The notes under the pieces were generated by a model, which ran no database searches, was not told the origin of the DNA, and saw only the letters and a program-made list of their open reading frames with translations. A program made the position numbers and the translations under genes. DNA of 6,855 nucleotides from Caldithrix sp. (lineage in GTDB: Bacteria; Zhuqueibacterota; Zhuqueibacteria; Oceanimicrobiales; Oceanimicrobiaceae), in the NCBI GenBank assembly GCA_004357015.1, contig SMXE01000108.1:1-6855 (forward strand), in the 5' to 3' direction. Shown here in pieces: positions 1-6,311 of this stretch; the stretch's first letter is position 1, and the number at the start of each line of letters is the position of its first letter.

Positions 1-978
1 GTGGTCATCGCCAACAAGAAATTTGCTGAGCTTCAGGCTAGCGAGCCCGGAGAGATTATCGGGAAAAAATACTACGAGATTTTTTGCAACCAAACTTCCG
101 TTTGCGAAGATTGTCCCGTGTCTGAGACTTTCAAGACTTTAGAGCCGGCATTTTCCGAAAAAGAAAACAACGGCGCTATTTACGAAATGTGGAGCTATCC
201 CATTTTCGATATGGAGGGCAAGCTTGAGTCGGTTGCCGTTTATGCGCATGATGTTACCGAGAAGAAAAAACTTGAGAAAACGCTGATTCAGTCCGAGAAG
301 CTGGCGACTATCGGTCTGCTGGCATCGGGTATTGCACATGAGTTGCGCAACCCGCTCAATGTTATCGAAACGGCGCGCTACTATATCGACGAATTCCTGG
401 CTGCAGAGGACTCCGATATTTCAGCAAAGCTGGACATCATTCGCAAGAGTGTTCGCCGCTCGTCGAAAATCATCAATAATCTGCTTGAGTTTGCGCGACA
501 CTCAGAACACGACCGCGAGCGGATCGATATCAAATTTCTGATCGAGAACACCGTTTCGCTGATCAAAAAAGAATTCGATGCCAAGAATATAGAATTTACC
601 TTTGTTTGTTCGGAGAATTACACGACCTTTTTTAGCATCGACACCCTCAAGCAGGTGCTGCTCAATCTGATTATCAATGCCATCCAGGCGATGAACCGCG
701 GCGGCAAACTGACAGTGGAGGTTGGCCCGGGGCAGCAGGGTTGGGTGAACATTCGCATCTCCGACACAGGTGTCGGCATTCCGAAGGAGAATCTGCCGCA
801 CATCTTCTCACCATTCTTTACCACCAAAGAGGTGGGCGAGGGAACAGGGCTGGGACTGTACATCACTCACATGATTATCCAACGCGAAGGTGGCAGCATT
901 AAAGTTGACAGCGTGGTAGATGTTGGCACGACCTTTACCATTGCTTTGCCTGAGAGTGCTGACAGTGTGAGCCAATAG
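1..978 (+). CDS. PAS-domain sensor histidine kinase (5' end outside window)
   Basis: Membrane-independent part of a two-component sensor kinase, NtrB/ZraS-like. It autophosphorylates on His and would pass phosphate to a response regulator that is not in this window. Reading from the window edge, a PAS domain covers about residues 1-90. It opens with V-I-A-N-K-K-F, which normally lies inside a PAS fold, so the GTG at position 1 is probably not the true start and the gene is cut by the edge. A short linker (DVTEKKKLEKTL) leads to the dimerisation helix with H-box H-E-L-R-N-P (H113). The ATPase domain follows: N-box N-L-I-I-N-A (N226), G1 box D-T-G-V-G-I (D255-I260), F-box F-S-P-F-F-T-T-K (269-276) and G2 box G-E-G-T-G-L-G-L (279-286). 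All catalytic boxes are intact. The PAS domain carries an unusual C-x5-C-x2-C-P motif (C29, C35, C38). No transmembrane segment is visible in the part present. Family assignment is certain; the signal sensed is unknown. Confidence 0.93.
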   Translation: MVIANKKFAELQASEPGEIIGKKYYEIFCNQTSVCEDCPVSETFKTLEPAFSEKENNGAIYEMWSYPIFDMEGKLESVAVYAHDVTEKKKLEKTLIQSEKLATIGLLASGIAHELRNPLNVIETARYYIDEFLAAEDSDISAKLDIIRKSVRRSSKIINNLLEFARHSEHDRERIDIKFLIENTVSLIKKEFDAKNIEFTFVCSENYTTFFSIDTLKQVLLNLIINAIQAMNRGGKLTVEVGPGQQGWVNIRISDTGVGIPKENLPHIFSPFFTTKEVGEGTGLGLYITHMIIQREGGSIKVDSVVDVGTTFTIALPESADSVSQ

Positions 979-1039
979 TTCGCACTTTGTTCTTTGAAAA
1001 CCGGGTGGCCGCAGGTCCGGGCAGCGGTGGGAGTTTTTG

Positions 1040-1070
1040 TTGACAAAGAAGCTTTGAATGTGTACATTTG
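1040..1070 (+). promoter_or_regulatory. Candidate promoter for the polyprenyl synthase gene
   Basis: A perfect -35 hexamer TTGACA (1040-1045) is followed after 17 nt by TACATT (1063-1068, 4 of 6 matches to TATAAT). The same downstream element extended to 1070 reads TACATTTG, an exact fit to the TAnnTTTG -7 element of Bacteroidetes-type promoters, with TTG 20 nt upstream. Transcription would start near 1075, leaving a leader of about 40 nt before the GTG at 1117. A second -10-like TATTAT (1093-1098) lacks a good -35 and lies too close to the start codon. Prediction from motif and spacing only. Confidence 0.5.
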
Positions 1071-1116
1071 CGCTTGATTTGTTAAAGAATCTTATTATAC
1101 CAAATTGAGGCCGTAA

Positions 1117-2100
1117 GTGTCGCTTAAAGAGATCTGCAAACCCATCAAACGGGATCTCGAAGATTATGAGCAAGAATTCAAACGCATTCTGAAGTCTAAC
1201 GTCTTCCTGATCGACAAGGTTATTCAGTATATTATCGCCAACAAAGGCAAGCGTCTGCGACCTATCCTGGTTATCCTCACCAGCAGGCTGCACAACGGCA
1301 ACGGCGCGGTTCTGGAGAAGCGGAACCTGAAAGCCGCTGCTATTATGGAGCTATTACACACGGCCACGCTGGTGCACGATGACGTAGTGGATGGCTCGAA
1401 TCAACGCCGGGGCGTTCCGTCTGTCAATTCCATCTGGAAGAATAAAGTCTCGGTCCTCATGGGCGATTACCTGTTTTCGAAAGCCCTGCTGGCGATGTTG
1501 AGCCTGAAGAGCATGCGTGCTTACCAAATCATCTCCGAAACGGCCGAGCGCATGGCACAGGGCGAGCTTCTTGGCGTGGAAAGAAGGAAAGACTACTGGA
1601 TGGAGGAGGAAGTCTATTTCCGTCTCATCGGCGACAAGACCGCTTCCTTACTCGCGGCCGCATGTCAGTTGGGGGCCGTGTCATCTAGCGACGATGAGGA
1701 GGATATCGTTGCAATGAAGGACTTCGGAGAGAATCTCGGCCTTGCGTTTCAAATCAGGGACGATTTGCTGGATATTCTCGGAAAAGAGAAAAAGACGGGT
1801 AAGCCTCTGGGCAATGACATTCGGGACAACAAGGTGACTTTGCCGCTCATCTTTGCACTGCGTCAGGCAAAACGAGGGGAAGCACGGCGCATCATTCGTA
1901 TGATGAAGCGCAATGCAAAGCGGCGGGAAATTCAGGAAATCGTCTCCTTTGTCGAATATCATGGTGGCATTGACTACGCCATGAAGAAAGCAAATGGGTA
2001 CTTGGAACTTGCAGAAAAGTCTCTGGAGCGGTATCCTGACACCCCGTACAAAGACTCCCTGACGAAATTGGTCAGCTTCGTCACCACGCGGGAAAGTTAA
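1117..2100 (+). CDS. ispB: All-trans polyprenyl diphosphate synthase (IspB/HepT type)
   Basis: Cytosolic trans-prenyltransferase that condenses IPP onto an allylic diphosphate to build a long isoprenoid chain, usually the side chain of menaquinone or ubiquinone. The 327 residues are a normal family length. Visible motifs: G-K-R-L-R-P (44-49, IPP binding); the first Asp-rich motif D-D-V-V-D (88-92) followed by Q-R-R-G; the second Asp-rich motif D-D-L-L-D (215-219); and G-N-D-I-R-D-N-K-V-T-L-P-L after it. The residue five positions before the first motif is Ala (A83), as in E. coli IspB. A bulky residue there favours short products, so a chain longer than C20 is inferred; exact length cannot be read. 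The GTG start is chosen because GAGG at 1107-1110 sits 6 nt upstream and the N-terminus (S-L-K-E-I) matches the family. The gene stands alone, with gaps of 138 nt before and 122 nt after it. Farnesyl or geranylgeranyl diphosphate synthase is the less likely alternative. Confidence 0.92.
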   Translation: MSLKEICKPIKRDLEDYEQEFKRILKSNVFLIDKVIQYIIANKGKRLRPILVILTSRLHNGNGAVLEKRNLKAAAIMELLHTATLVHDDVVDGSNQRRGVPSVNSIWKNKVSVLMGDYLFSKALLAMLSLKSMRAYQIISETAERMAQGELLGVERRKDYWMEEEVYFRLIGDKTASLLAAACQLGAVSSSDDEEDIVAMKDFGENLGLAFQIRDDLLDILGKEKKTGKPLGNDIRDNKVTLPLIFALRQAKRGEARRIIRMMKRNAKRREIQEIVSFVEYHGGIDYAMKKANGYLELAEKSLERYPDTPYKDSLTKLVSFVTTRES

Positions 2101-2156
2101 TCATCAAAAGTCACGCTCGTGTTGATCTCTGACCTCCGTCTCTGTTGGCGAATGGG

Positions 2157-2173
2157 TTGGCATTACATGCCAA
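2157..2173. promoter_or_regulatory. 17-nt perfect inverted repeat, possible operator
   Basis: Two 7-nt arms, TTGGCAT and ATGCCAA, flank a TAC centre in the gap before the UDP-sugar gene. A -10-like TAGAAT (2189-2194, 5 of 6 matches) lies 15 nt downstream and has no recognisable -35, so the palindrome would cover the -35 region. This arrangement fits a dimeric regulator site. A few 7-nt arm palindromes are expected by chance in a window this size, so placement is the main support. It is not followed by a T-tract and is unlikely to be a terminator. Confidence 0.3.
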
Positions 2174-2222
2174 AGTTTGCTGACGGATTAGAATTCATTT
2201 ACGAAAGCGAGAAAAGAACAAT

Positions 2223-3158
2223 ATGCCGCGATCATTAGTGACGGGTGGCGCCGGATTTTTGGGGTCACATCTCTGTGAGTATCTGCTTGAGAAAGGACAT
2301 GAAGTTGTCGCCATTGACAATCTTTCAACTGGAACAGTAGCAAATATTGAACACATGCAATGTGAACAGTTGAGGTTTATCAAGCATGATGTAACCGAAT
2401 ATATCTACTGTGCCGGGCCCATCGACTATGTCATCCATTTCGCCTCGCCGGCCAGCCCGAAAGATTACCTGGAGATGCCAATCCAGACGCTGAAGGTGGG
2501 CGCCCTCGGCACGCACAAGGCGCTTGGAATCGCCAAAGAGAAGAAAGCTACTTTTATTCTGGCATCCACATCTGAAGTTTATGGCGATCCTCAGGAGCAC
2601 CCGCAAAAGGAAAATTATTGGGGGCACGTCAACCCGGTGGGACCGCGTGGGGTTTACGATGAAGCCAAGCGGTTCGCCGAGGCCATCACCATGGCTTACC
2701 ATCGTTTTCACGGTCTCAACACAAAAATCATTCGGATCTTTAACACTTACGGCCCGCGTATGCGCCCGAATGATGGCCGGGCCATCCCTGCCTTCATTCC
2801 TCAGGCCCTGCGGAACGATCCCATCACAGTTTTCGGCGATGGGTCACAGACCCGCAGTTTTTGTTACGTGGACGATTTGGTCGAGGGAATATATCGTTTG
2901 TTGCTGTCGGATTATCATGACCCGGTCAACGTCGGCAATCCCACTGAGATGACTATCACGCAACTGGCGGAAGCGATCATCAGAGTGACGGGCAGCAGTA
3001 GCGAAATCACCTACAAGCCCCTGCCAGAAGACGACCCCAAGGTGCGGCAGCCGGACATCAGCAAGGCGAAAGCGATCCTGGGGTGGGAGCCTAAAGTGGG
3101 GCTGGAAATGGGGCTGCAAAAAACCGTGAAGTGGTTCAGAACTGAGGCTATGGGTTGA
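2223..3158 (+). CDS. uxs: UDP-glucuronate decarboxylase (UDP-xylose synthase type SDR)
   Basis: Extended short-chain dehydrogenase that oxidises and decarboxylates UDP-glucuronate to UDP-xylose using bound NAD, supplying a pentose donor for surface polysaccharide or other glycans. The 311 residues match the soluble bacterial form; there is no N-terminal membrane anchor. A Rossmann fold begins at residue 4 with T-G-G-A-G-F-L-G (glycines 8, 11, 14), followed by the acidic turn A-I-D-N-L-S-T-G. The catalytic set is S-T-S-E-V-Y-G (115-121) with Y145-x3-K149 in Y-D-E-A-K. The segment V-Y-G-D-P-x-E-H-P-Q and the later [13 protein letters not shown] are typical of the UXS subgroup rather than of GalE or dTDP-glucose dehydratases. 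The Shine-Dalgarno site is weak (purine-rich 2205-2218), but the ATG places the first beta strand correctly. No other sugar-nucleotide gene lies nearby. A related NDP-sugar epimerase or dehydratase activity is possible. Confidence 0.88.
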   Translation: MPRSLVTGGAGFLGSHLCEYLLEKGHEVVAIDNLSTGTVANIEHMQCEQLRFIKHDVTEYIYCAGPIDYVIHFASPASPKDYLEMPIQTLKVGALGTHKALGIAKEKKATFILASTSEVYGDPQEHPQKENYWGHVNPVGPRGVYDEAKRFAEAITMAYHRFHGLNTKIIRIFNTYGPRMRPNDGRAIPAFIPQALRNDPITVFGDGSQTRSFCYVDDLVEGIYRLLLSDYHDPVNVGNPTEMTITQLAEAIIRVTGSSSEITYKPLPEDDPKVRQPDISKAKAILGWEPKVGLEMGLQKTVKWFRTEAMG

Positions 3159-3295
3159 GCAGCACTGCGTCTCACAAGAACTCTGTTTTTCACAAACGGT
3201 CTCCGTAACAAACCTTCCTTTAAAAGAGAACCCCGAAAAGAAAGTTTGAGCAGAAGTCGGTTGAAAATGAATTTTTTGGCATCTGTCAATGGTTC

Positions 3296-3332
3296 TTGAT
3301 TTTGTTCAAAAAACTCGTTCATTATAAGTTGA
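3296..3332 (+). promoter_or_regulatory. Weak candidate promoter for the rsfS cluster
   Basis: The 199-nt AT-rich gap before rsfS contains TTGATT (3296-3301) 18 nt before CATTAT (3320-3325), each with 4 of 6 sigma-70 matches. An overlapping alternative is TTGTTC (3302-3307) with TATAAG (3323-3328) at a short 15-nt spacing. A Bacteroidetes-style reading, TTTG (3301-3304) then 20 nt then TAAGTTGA, matches only partly. The location fits a promoter for the four-gene cluster, but no reading is strong. I see no clear terminator for the upstream gene in the gap. Confidence 0.3.
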
Positions 3333-3340
3333 ATTTGCTG

Positions 3341-3346
3341 GGAGGG
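3341..3346 (+). promoter_or_regulatory. Shine-Dalgarno site deciding the TTG start of rsfS
   Basis: GGAGGG lies 11 nt before the TTG at 3358. There is no upstream in-frame ATG or GTG that would suit, and the family N-terminus begins at this TTG, so the strong site supports a rare TTG initiation codon. Confidence 0.7.
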
Positions 3347-3357
3347 ATAGCTAATCT

Positions 3358-3708
3358 TTGGATTCTAAGATACTGGCGGAAAAAATCGCGCGGGTTTCAC
3401 TGGAGAAAAAAGCCACCGACGTTATCATTCTGGACTTGCAGCCGCTCACTTCCATGACTGACTACTTCGTGATCTGTACAGGTTTAACAAACACCCAGGT
3501 TAAGGCCATTGCAGAACACATCGTCGATAAACTAAAGCAGGAAAAGAACCGGCCACTACACGTGGAAGGGGCTCGTGCTCAGGAGTGGATCTTGTTGGAT
3601 TATATCGATGTAATCGTACACGTTTTCCAACCGCACAAGCGCGAATTCTATAGTCTGGAGAGACTCTGGGGCGATGCCGATAAAGTGGAAGTGAAAGAAG
3701 AGGAATGA
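3358..3708 (+). CDS. rsfS: Ribosomal silencing factor RsfS (DUF143/Iojap family)
   Basis: Small cytosolic protein that binds ribosomal protein uL14 on the 50S subunit and blocks joining to 30S, lowering translation during starvation. The 116 residues are the usual length. Family hallmarks are S-x-M-T-D-Y-F-V-I-C-T-G (about 31-42), the region E-G-A-R-A-Q-E-W-I-L-L-D-Y, then V-H-V-F-Q-P (87-92) and R-E-F-Y-S-L-E-R-L-W-G-D-A (95-107). Translation starts at TTG, supported by GGAGGG upstream and by a family-typical N-terminus (D-S-K-I-L-A-E-K). The stop codon overlaps the argS start in an ATGA arrangement, so the two are probably translationally coupled and RsfS heads a cluster with ArgRS. Confidence 0.95.
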   Translation: MDSKILAEKIARVSLEKKATDVIILDLQPLTSMTDYFVICTGLTNTQVKAIAEHIVDKLKQEKNRPLHVEGARAQEWILLDYIDVIVHVFQPHKREFYSLERLWGDADKVEVKEEE

Positions 3709-5357
3709 TGACCGGAGAGCAGTATCTACGCGAGAAGCTGAGGAAGGCGCTTCAGGAGAAAGGGTTCGTAGACGACGAGTTTCAGATCACCCTTGACCGG
3801 CCCAAAGTTGCGGAGCATGGCGATCTGGCGACCAATGTCGCCATGGTGCTGGTGTCCAAACTGCGCAGGAATCCGCGCGAAATTGCCGCAGATATCCTGC
3901 AGGCGCTGGATGTAGACGCGGAGATTATTGCCGGTGCCGAGGTCGCCGGTGCCGGTTTTATCAACTTTCGATTTGGTAATGGCTATTATCAGGCGGCGCT
4001 CAGTGATGTTCTGACCGCCGGAGCCGAATTTGGCAGGAGCGATTGCGGCAACGGTGAGCGCGTGCAGATTGAGTTCGTGAGCGCAAACCCCACCGGGCCG
4101 CTCAACGTGGTGAGCGCACGTGCCGCAGCAGTTGGGGATGTAATGGCCGAGCTCTTCAAGGCTGTTGGCTACACAGTTGAGAAAGAATATTACGTGAACG
4201 ATGCTGGCCGGCAGGTGCGGCTGCTGGGCAAATCGGTGAGTGCACGCTACATGAAGTTGCTCGGCAAAGATGAGGTGTTTCCGGATGAAGGCTACCACGG
4301 CGATTACGTTGGCGAACTGGCCAAAACATTCTTGGAGCAGTACGGAGATAGATTCGCCAATCTGAAAGAAGAGAAACGGTGGCAGGAGCTTTCCGAGCTT
4401 GCGTTGAACACAATTCTGCAGTCGCAGAAGGACGTGCTGGGTGCATACGGTCTTCATTTTGATATATGGTTTCGCGAAAGCGATCTGCGTGACCGGAATG
4501 CGCACCGGGAGGTTCTGGACACGCTTTCGGAGAAGGGCTTTGTTTACGAAGAAAAGGGTGCGAAATGGTTTAAGTCCACGCAGTTTGGCGATGAAAAGGA
4601 CCGCGTGCTTGTCACAAGCGAAGGTGAGCCGACCTATTTTCTCGTGGATATTGCCTACCATGCAGACAAGTACGATCGGGATTTTACCCGGCTGTACGAT
4701 CTGTGGGGACCGGACCACCACGGTTACGTTCCGCGCATGAAAGCAGCGCTACTGGCGCTTGGCTACCCCGAAGGCAGCTTTGATGTCATCATCATCCAGC
4801 AAGTCAATTTGCTGCAGGCCGGCGAAGTGGTGAAGATGTCCAAGCGCGCCGGCAAGATCATTGAGATGCAGGAACTGCTCGAAGAGGTTGGCGTCGATGT
4901 CGCACGCTTCTTTTTCGTGGCTCGGCGGACGCAAAGTCCGCTCGATTTTGACATGGATCTCGCCAAAAACACCTCAGAGGAGAACCCGGTTTATTACGTA
5001 CAGTACGCGCACGCCCGCATTTGCAACATCATCAAACACGCAGAAGAACGAGACGTGCCGTTTCCAAAGCAGGCGAATCTCAAATTGCTCGGCCAAAAAG
5101 AGGAAATCAACTTAATAAAGAAACTGCTCGAGTTCCCGGACCTGGTTTCAAAGGCGGCCCAACATCTCGAGCCGCACCGTTTACCCACCTATCTGCAAGA
5201 ATTGGCGGCGACATTCCATCGTTTTTACCATCACCATCGGGTGGTGACGGATGATAAGGAGTTGACCAACGCCCGCCTGGTTCTCATAAGATGCACACAA
5301 ATCGTGCTGGCAAATGCGCTCAAATTGCTGGGTGTGTCGGCGCCGGAACGGATGTGA
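3705..5357 (+). CDS. argS: Arginyl-tRNA synthetase with atypical HIGH motif
   Basis: Class I aminoacyl-tRNA synthetase that charges tRNA-Arg with arginine using ATP. The 550 residues are the normal bacterial length. Order: N-terminal tRNA-binding domain (about 1-90); Rossmann catalytic domain from E-F-V-S-A-N-P-T-G-P-L (about 123-133); E-Y-Y-V-N-D-A-G (161-168); W-G-P-D-H-H-G-Y (334-341); K-M-S-K-R (377-381); then N-P-V-Y-Y-V-Q-Y-A-H-A-R (about 427-438) leading into the DALR anticodon-binding domain to the C-terminus. The HIGH signature, normally H-x-G-H right after P-T-G-P-L, reads N134-V-V-S137: both histidines and the glycine are replaced, while the surroundings remain highly conserved. 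The frame is open throughout, so this is not decay. Two adjacent ATG codons (3705 and 3708) are possible starts; the second leaves a slightly better gap to the purine-rich site ending near 3704. The gene overlaps rsfS and is followed after 33 nt by a PfkB kinase. Confidence 0.96.
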   Translation: MMTGEQYLREKLRKALQEKGFVDDEFQITLDRPKVAEHGDLATNVAMVLVSKLRRNPREIAADILQALDVDAEIIAGAEVAGAGFINFRFGNGYYQAALSDVLTAGAEFGRSDCGNGERVQIEFVSANPTGPLNVVSARAAAVGDVMAELFKAVGYTVEKEYYVNDAGRQVRLLGKSVSARYMKLLGKDEVFPDEGYHGDYVGELAKTFLEQYGDRFANLKEEKRWQELSELALNTILQSQKDVLGAYGLHFDIWFRESDLRDRNAHREVLDTLSEKGFVYEEKGAKWFKSTQFGDEKDRVLVTSEGEPTYFLVDIAYHADKYDRDFTRLYDLWGPDHHGYVPRMKAALLALGYPEGSFDVIIIQQVNLLQAGEVVKMSKRAGKIIEMQELLEEVGVDVARFFFVARRTQSPLDFDMDLAKNTSEENPVYYVQYAHARICNIIKHAEERDVPFPKQANLKLLGQKEEINLIKKLLEFPDLVSKAAQHLEPHRLPTYLQELAATFHRFYHHHRVVTDDKELTNARLVLIRCTQIVLANALKLLGVSAPERM

Positions 5358-5374
5358 AACCGCATACACCTTGC

Positions 5375-5384
5375 AAGGAAGGAA
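5375..5384 (+). promoter_or_regulatory. Tandem Shine-Dalgarno site of the PfkB kinase gene
   Basis: AAGGAAGGAA contains two AGGA cores. The nearer one ends 7 nt before the ATG at 5391. It supports that start and efficient independent initiation within the operon, since the stop of argS lies 33 nt upstream of the start. Confidence 0.65.
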
Positions 5385-5390
5385 AGTGAG

Positions 5391-6311
5391 ATGAGCATTC
5401 TGGTTGTCGGCTCGGTTGCGCTGGATACAGTGAAAACTCCTTTTGGTTCTGTTGAAGACGCGCTGGGCGGCGCGGCAGTCTACTTTAGCGCCGCAGCGTC
5501 CTGTTTCGCCCCCGTGAATCTTGTGGGTGTCGTCGGCGATGATTTCGATCCGTCACAACTTGAATTCTTGAGACAGAAAAATGTCGACTTGCGTGGGCTT
5601 GAAACGAAGTTGGGCAAGACGTTTCGCTGGGGCGGCATTTATCATGACGACATGAACACACGTGACACGACGTTTACCCGCCTCAACGTTTTTGAAAGTT
5701 TTCAGCCGAAAATCCCCGAGGCCTACCGCGACAGCAAATATATTTTCCTGGCGAACATTGCGCCGAAGCTGCAACTGGACGTGCTGAACCAGGTCAATTC
5801 GCCGGAGTTGGTGGCGCTGGATACCATGAACTATTGGATTGAAGGTAGCCTGCCGGATTTGCAGCAAGTGCTTCGTTCCGTGGATGTTTTGCTGGTGAAT
5901 GATTCCGAGGCCGAACAACTTTCCGGAGAGTCAAATCTGGTGAAAGCAGCTCGTAAGATTCAAGCTATGGGCCCGCGCGTTATTATCATCAAGAAGGGTG
6001 AGCACGGCGCGATGATGTTTTCGGACGCTGCGGTTTTCTGGGCGCCTGCCTACCCGCTGGAAGCGTTGGTTGACCCCACCGGCGCCGGCGACACGTTTGC
6101 CGGTGGATTTATGGGCTACCTGGCCGGAAGCGGGGGTCTGTCCAGTGAGAGTTTCCGACGAGCGCTCATTTACGGCAGCGCAATGGCCTCATTTTGTGTG
6201 GAAAAATTCAGCCTGCAACGCGTGCAGGAAGTGTCCGGCGACGAAATCCGTAGCCGGTTCAACGAATTCTGGCAGATGACGCAGTTCGAGCCGGCAAAGG
6301 AGAGTTACTGA
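5391..6311 (+). CDS. PfkB/ribokinase-family kinase, substrate unknown
   Basis: Cytosolic ATP-dependent kinase that phosphorylates a hydroxyl group of a sugar, nucleoside or related small molecule. The 306 residues fit the family. The N-terminal strand I-L-V-V-G-S-V-A-L-D is followed by the substrate-side G-G pair (G26-G27, in L-G-G-A-A-V-Y-F), a shortened form of PfkB signature 1. L-V-N-D-S-E-A-E (near 165) is the N-x-x-E-type metal/ATP region, then V-I-I-I-K-K-G-E-H-G-A. Signature 2 is D-P-T-G-A-G-D-T-F-A-G-G (228-239) with the anion hole G231-A-G-D and catalytic base D234. All expected catalytic residues are present. The substrate cannot be read from sequence; ribokinase-like sugar kinase and nucleoside kinase are both open. 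The stop codon is immediately followed by the yjbQ ATG, so the two products may act in one pathway, which is inference. Confidence 0.9.
   Translation: MSILVVGSVALDTVKTPFGSVEDALGGAAVYFSAAASCFAPVNLVGVVGDDFDPSQLEFLRQKNVDLRGLETKLGKTFRWGGIYHDDMNTRDTTFTRLNVFESFQPKIPEAYRDSKYIFLANIAPKLQLDVLNQVNSPELVALDTMNYWIEGSLPDLQQVLRSVDVLLVNDSEAEQLSGESNLVKAARKIQAMGPRVIIIKKGEHGAMMFSDAAVFWAPAYPLEALVDPTGAGDTFAGGFMGYLAGSGGLSSESFRRALIYGSAMASFCVEKFSLQRVQEVSGDEIRSRFNEFWQMTQFEPAKESY
6296..6302 (+). promoter_or_regulatory. Shine-Dalgarno site of yjbQ inside the kinase gene
   Basis: AAAGGAG within the last codons of the kinase gene stands 9 nt before the ATG at 6312. With zero intergenic distance it marks coupled translation of the two genes. 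Confidence 0.65.

Noticed and set aside
1008..1040. Possible terminator after the histidine kinase: GCCGC/GCGGT stem followed by TTTTTGTT
   Set aside because: The stem is only 5 bp with a G-U pair and an 11-nt loop, and six bases separate it from the T run, so it does not meet the usual pattern.
808..1293. 161-codon minus-strand frame spanning the gap between kinase and polyprenyl synthase
   Set aside because: It overlaps the 3' end of the kinase and the 5' end of ispB, crosses the best promoter in the window, and has no recognisable motif.
2157..2180. Sigma-54 promoter (TTGGCA then TTTGC) before the UDP-sugar gene
   Set aside because: The GG and GC dinucleotides do not have the 12-nt register required; the nearest GC is 10 nt away and the TTTGC lies too far.
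3159..3240. Terminator hairpin after the UDP-sugar gene (ACGG-TCT-CCGT)
   Set aside because: Only a 4-bp stem with no T-tract following.
3292..3320. GTTC repeated three times at 12-13 nt spacing before rsfS
   Set aside because: A 4-nt word in AT-rich sequence recurs easily by chance; no larger repeat unit is shared.
3011..3322. 103-codon minus-strand frame reaching into the gap before rsfS
   Set aside because: About half of it is the reverse of the UDP-sugar gene; no motif and no convincing ribosome site.
3726..4721. 331-codon open frame on the minus strand opposite argS
   Set aside because: It lies entirely inside a confidently identified ArgRS, its translation is rich in Cys/His/Leu with no recognisable domain, and long antisense frames are a usual by-product of codon bias.
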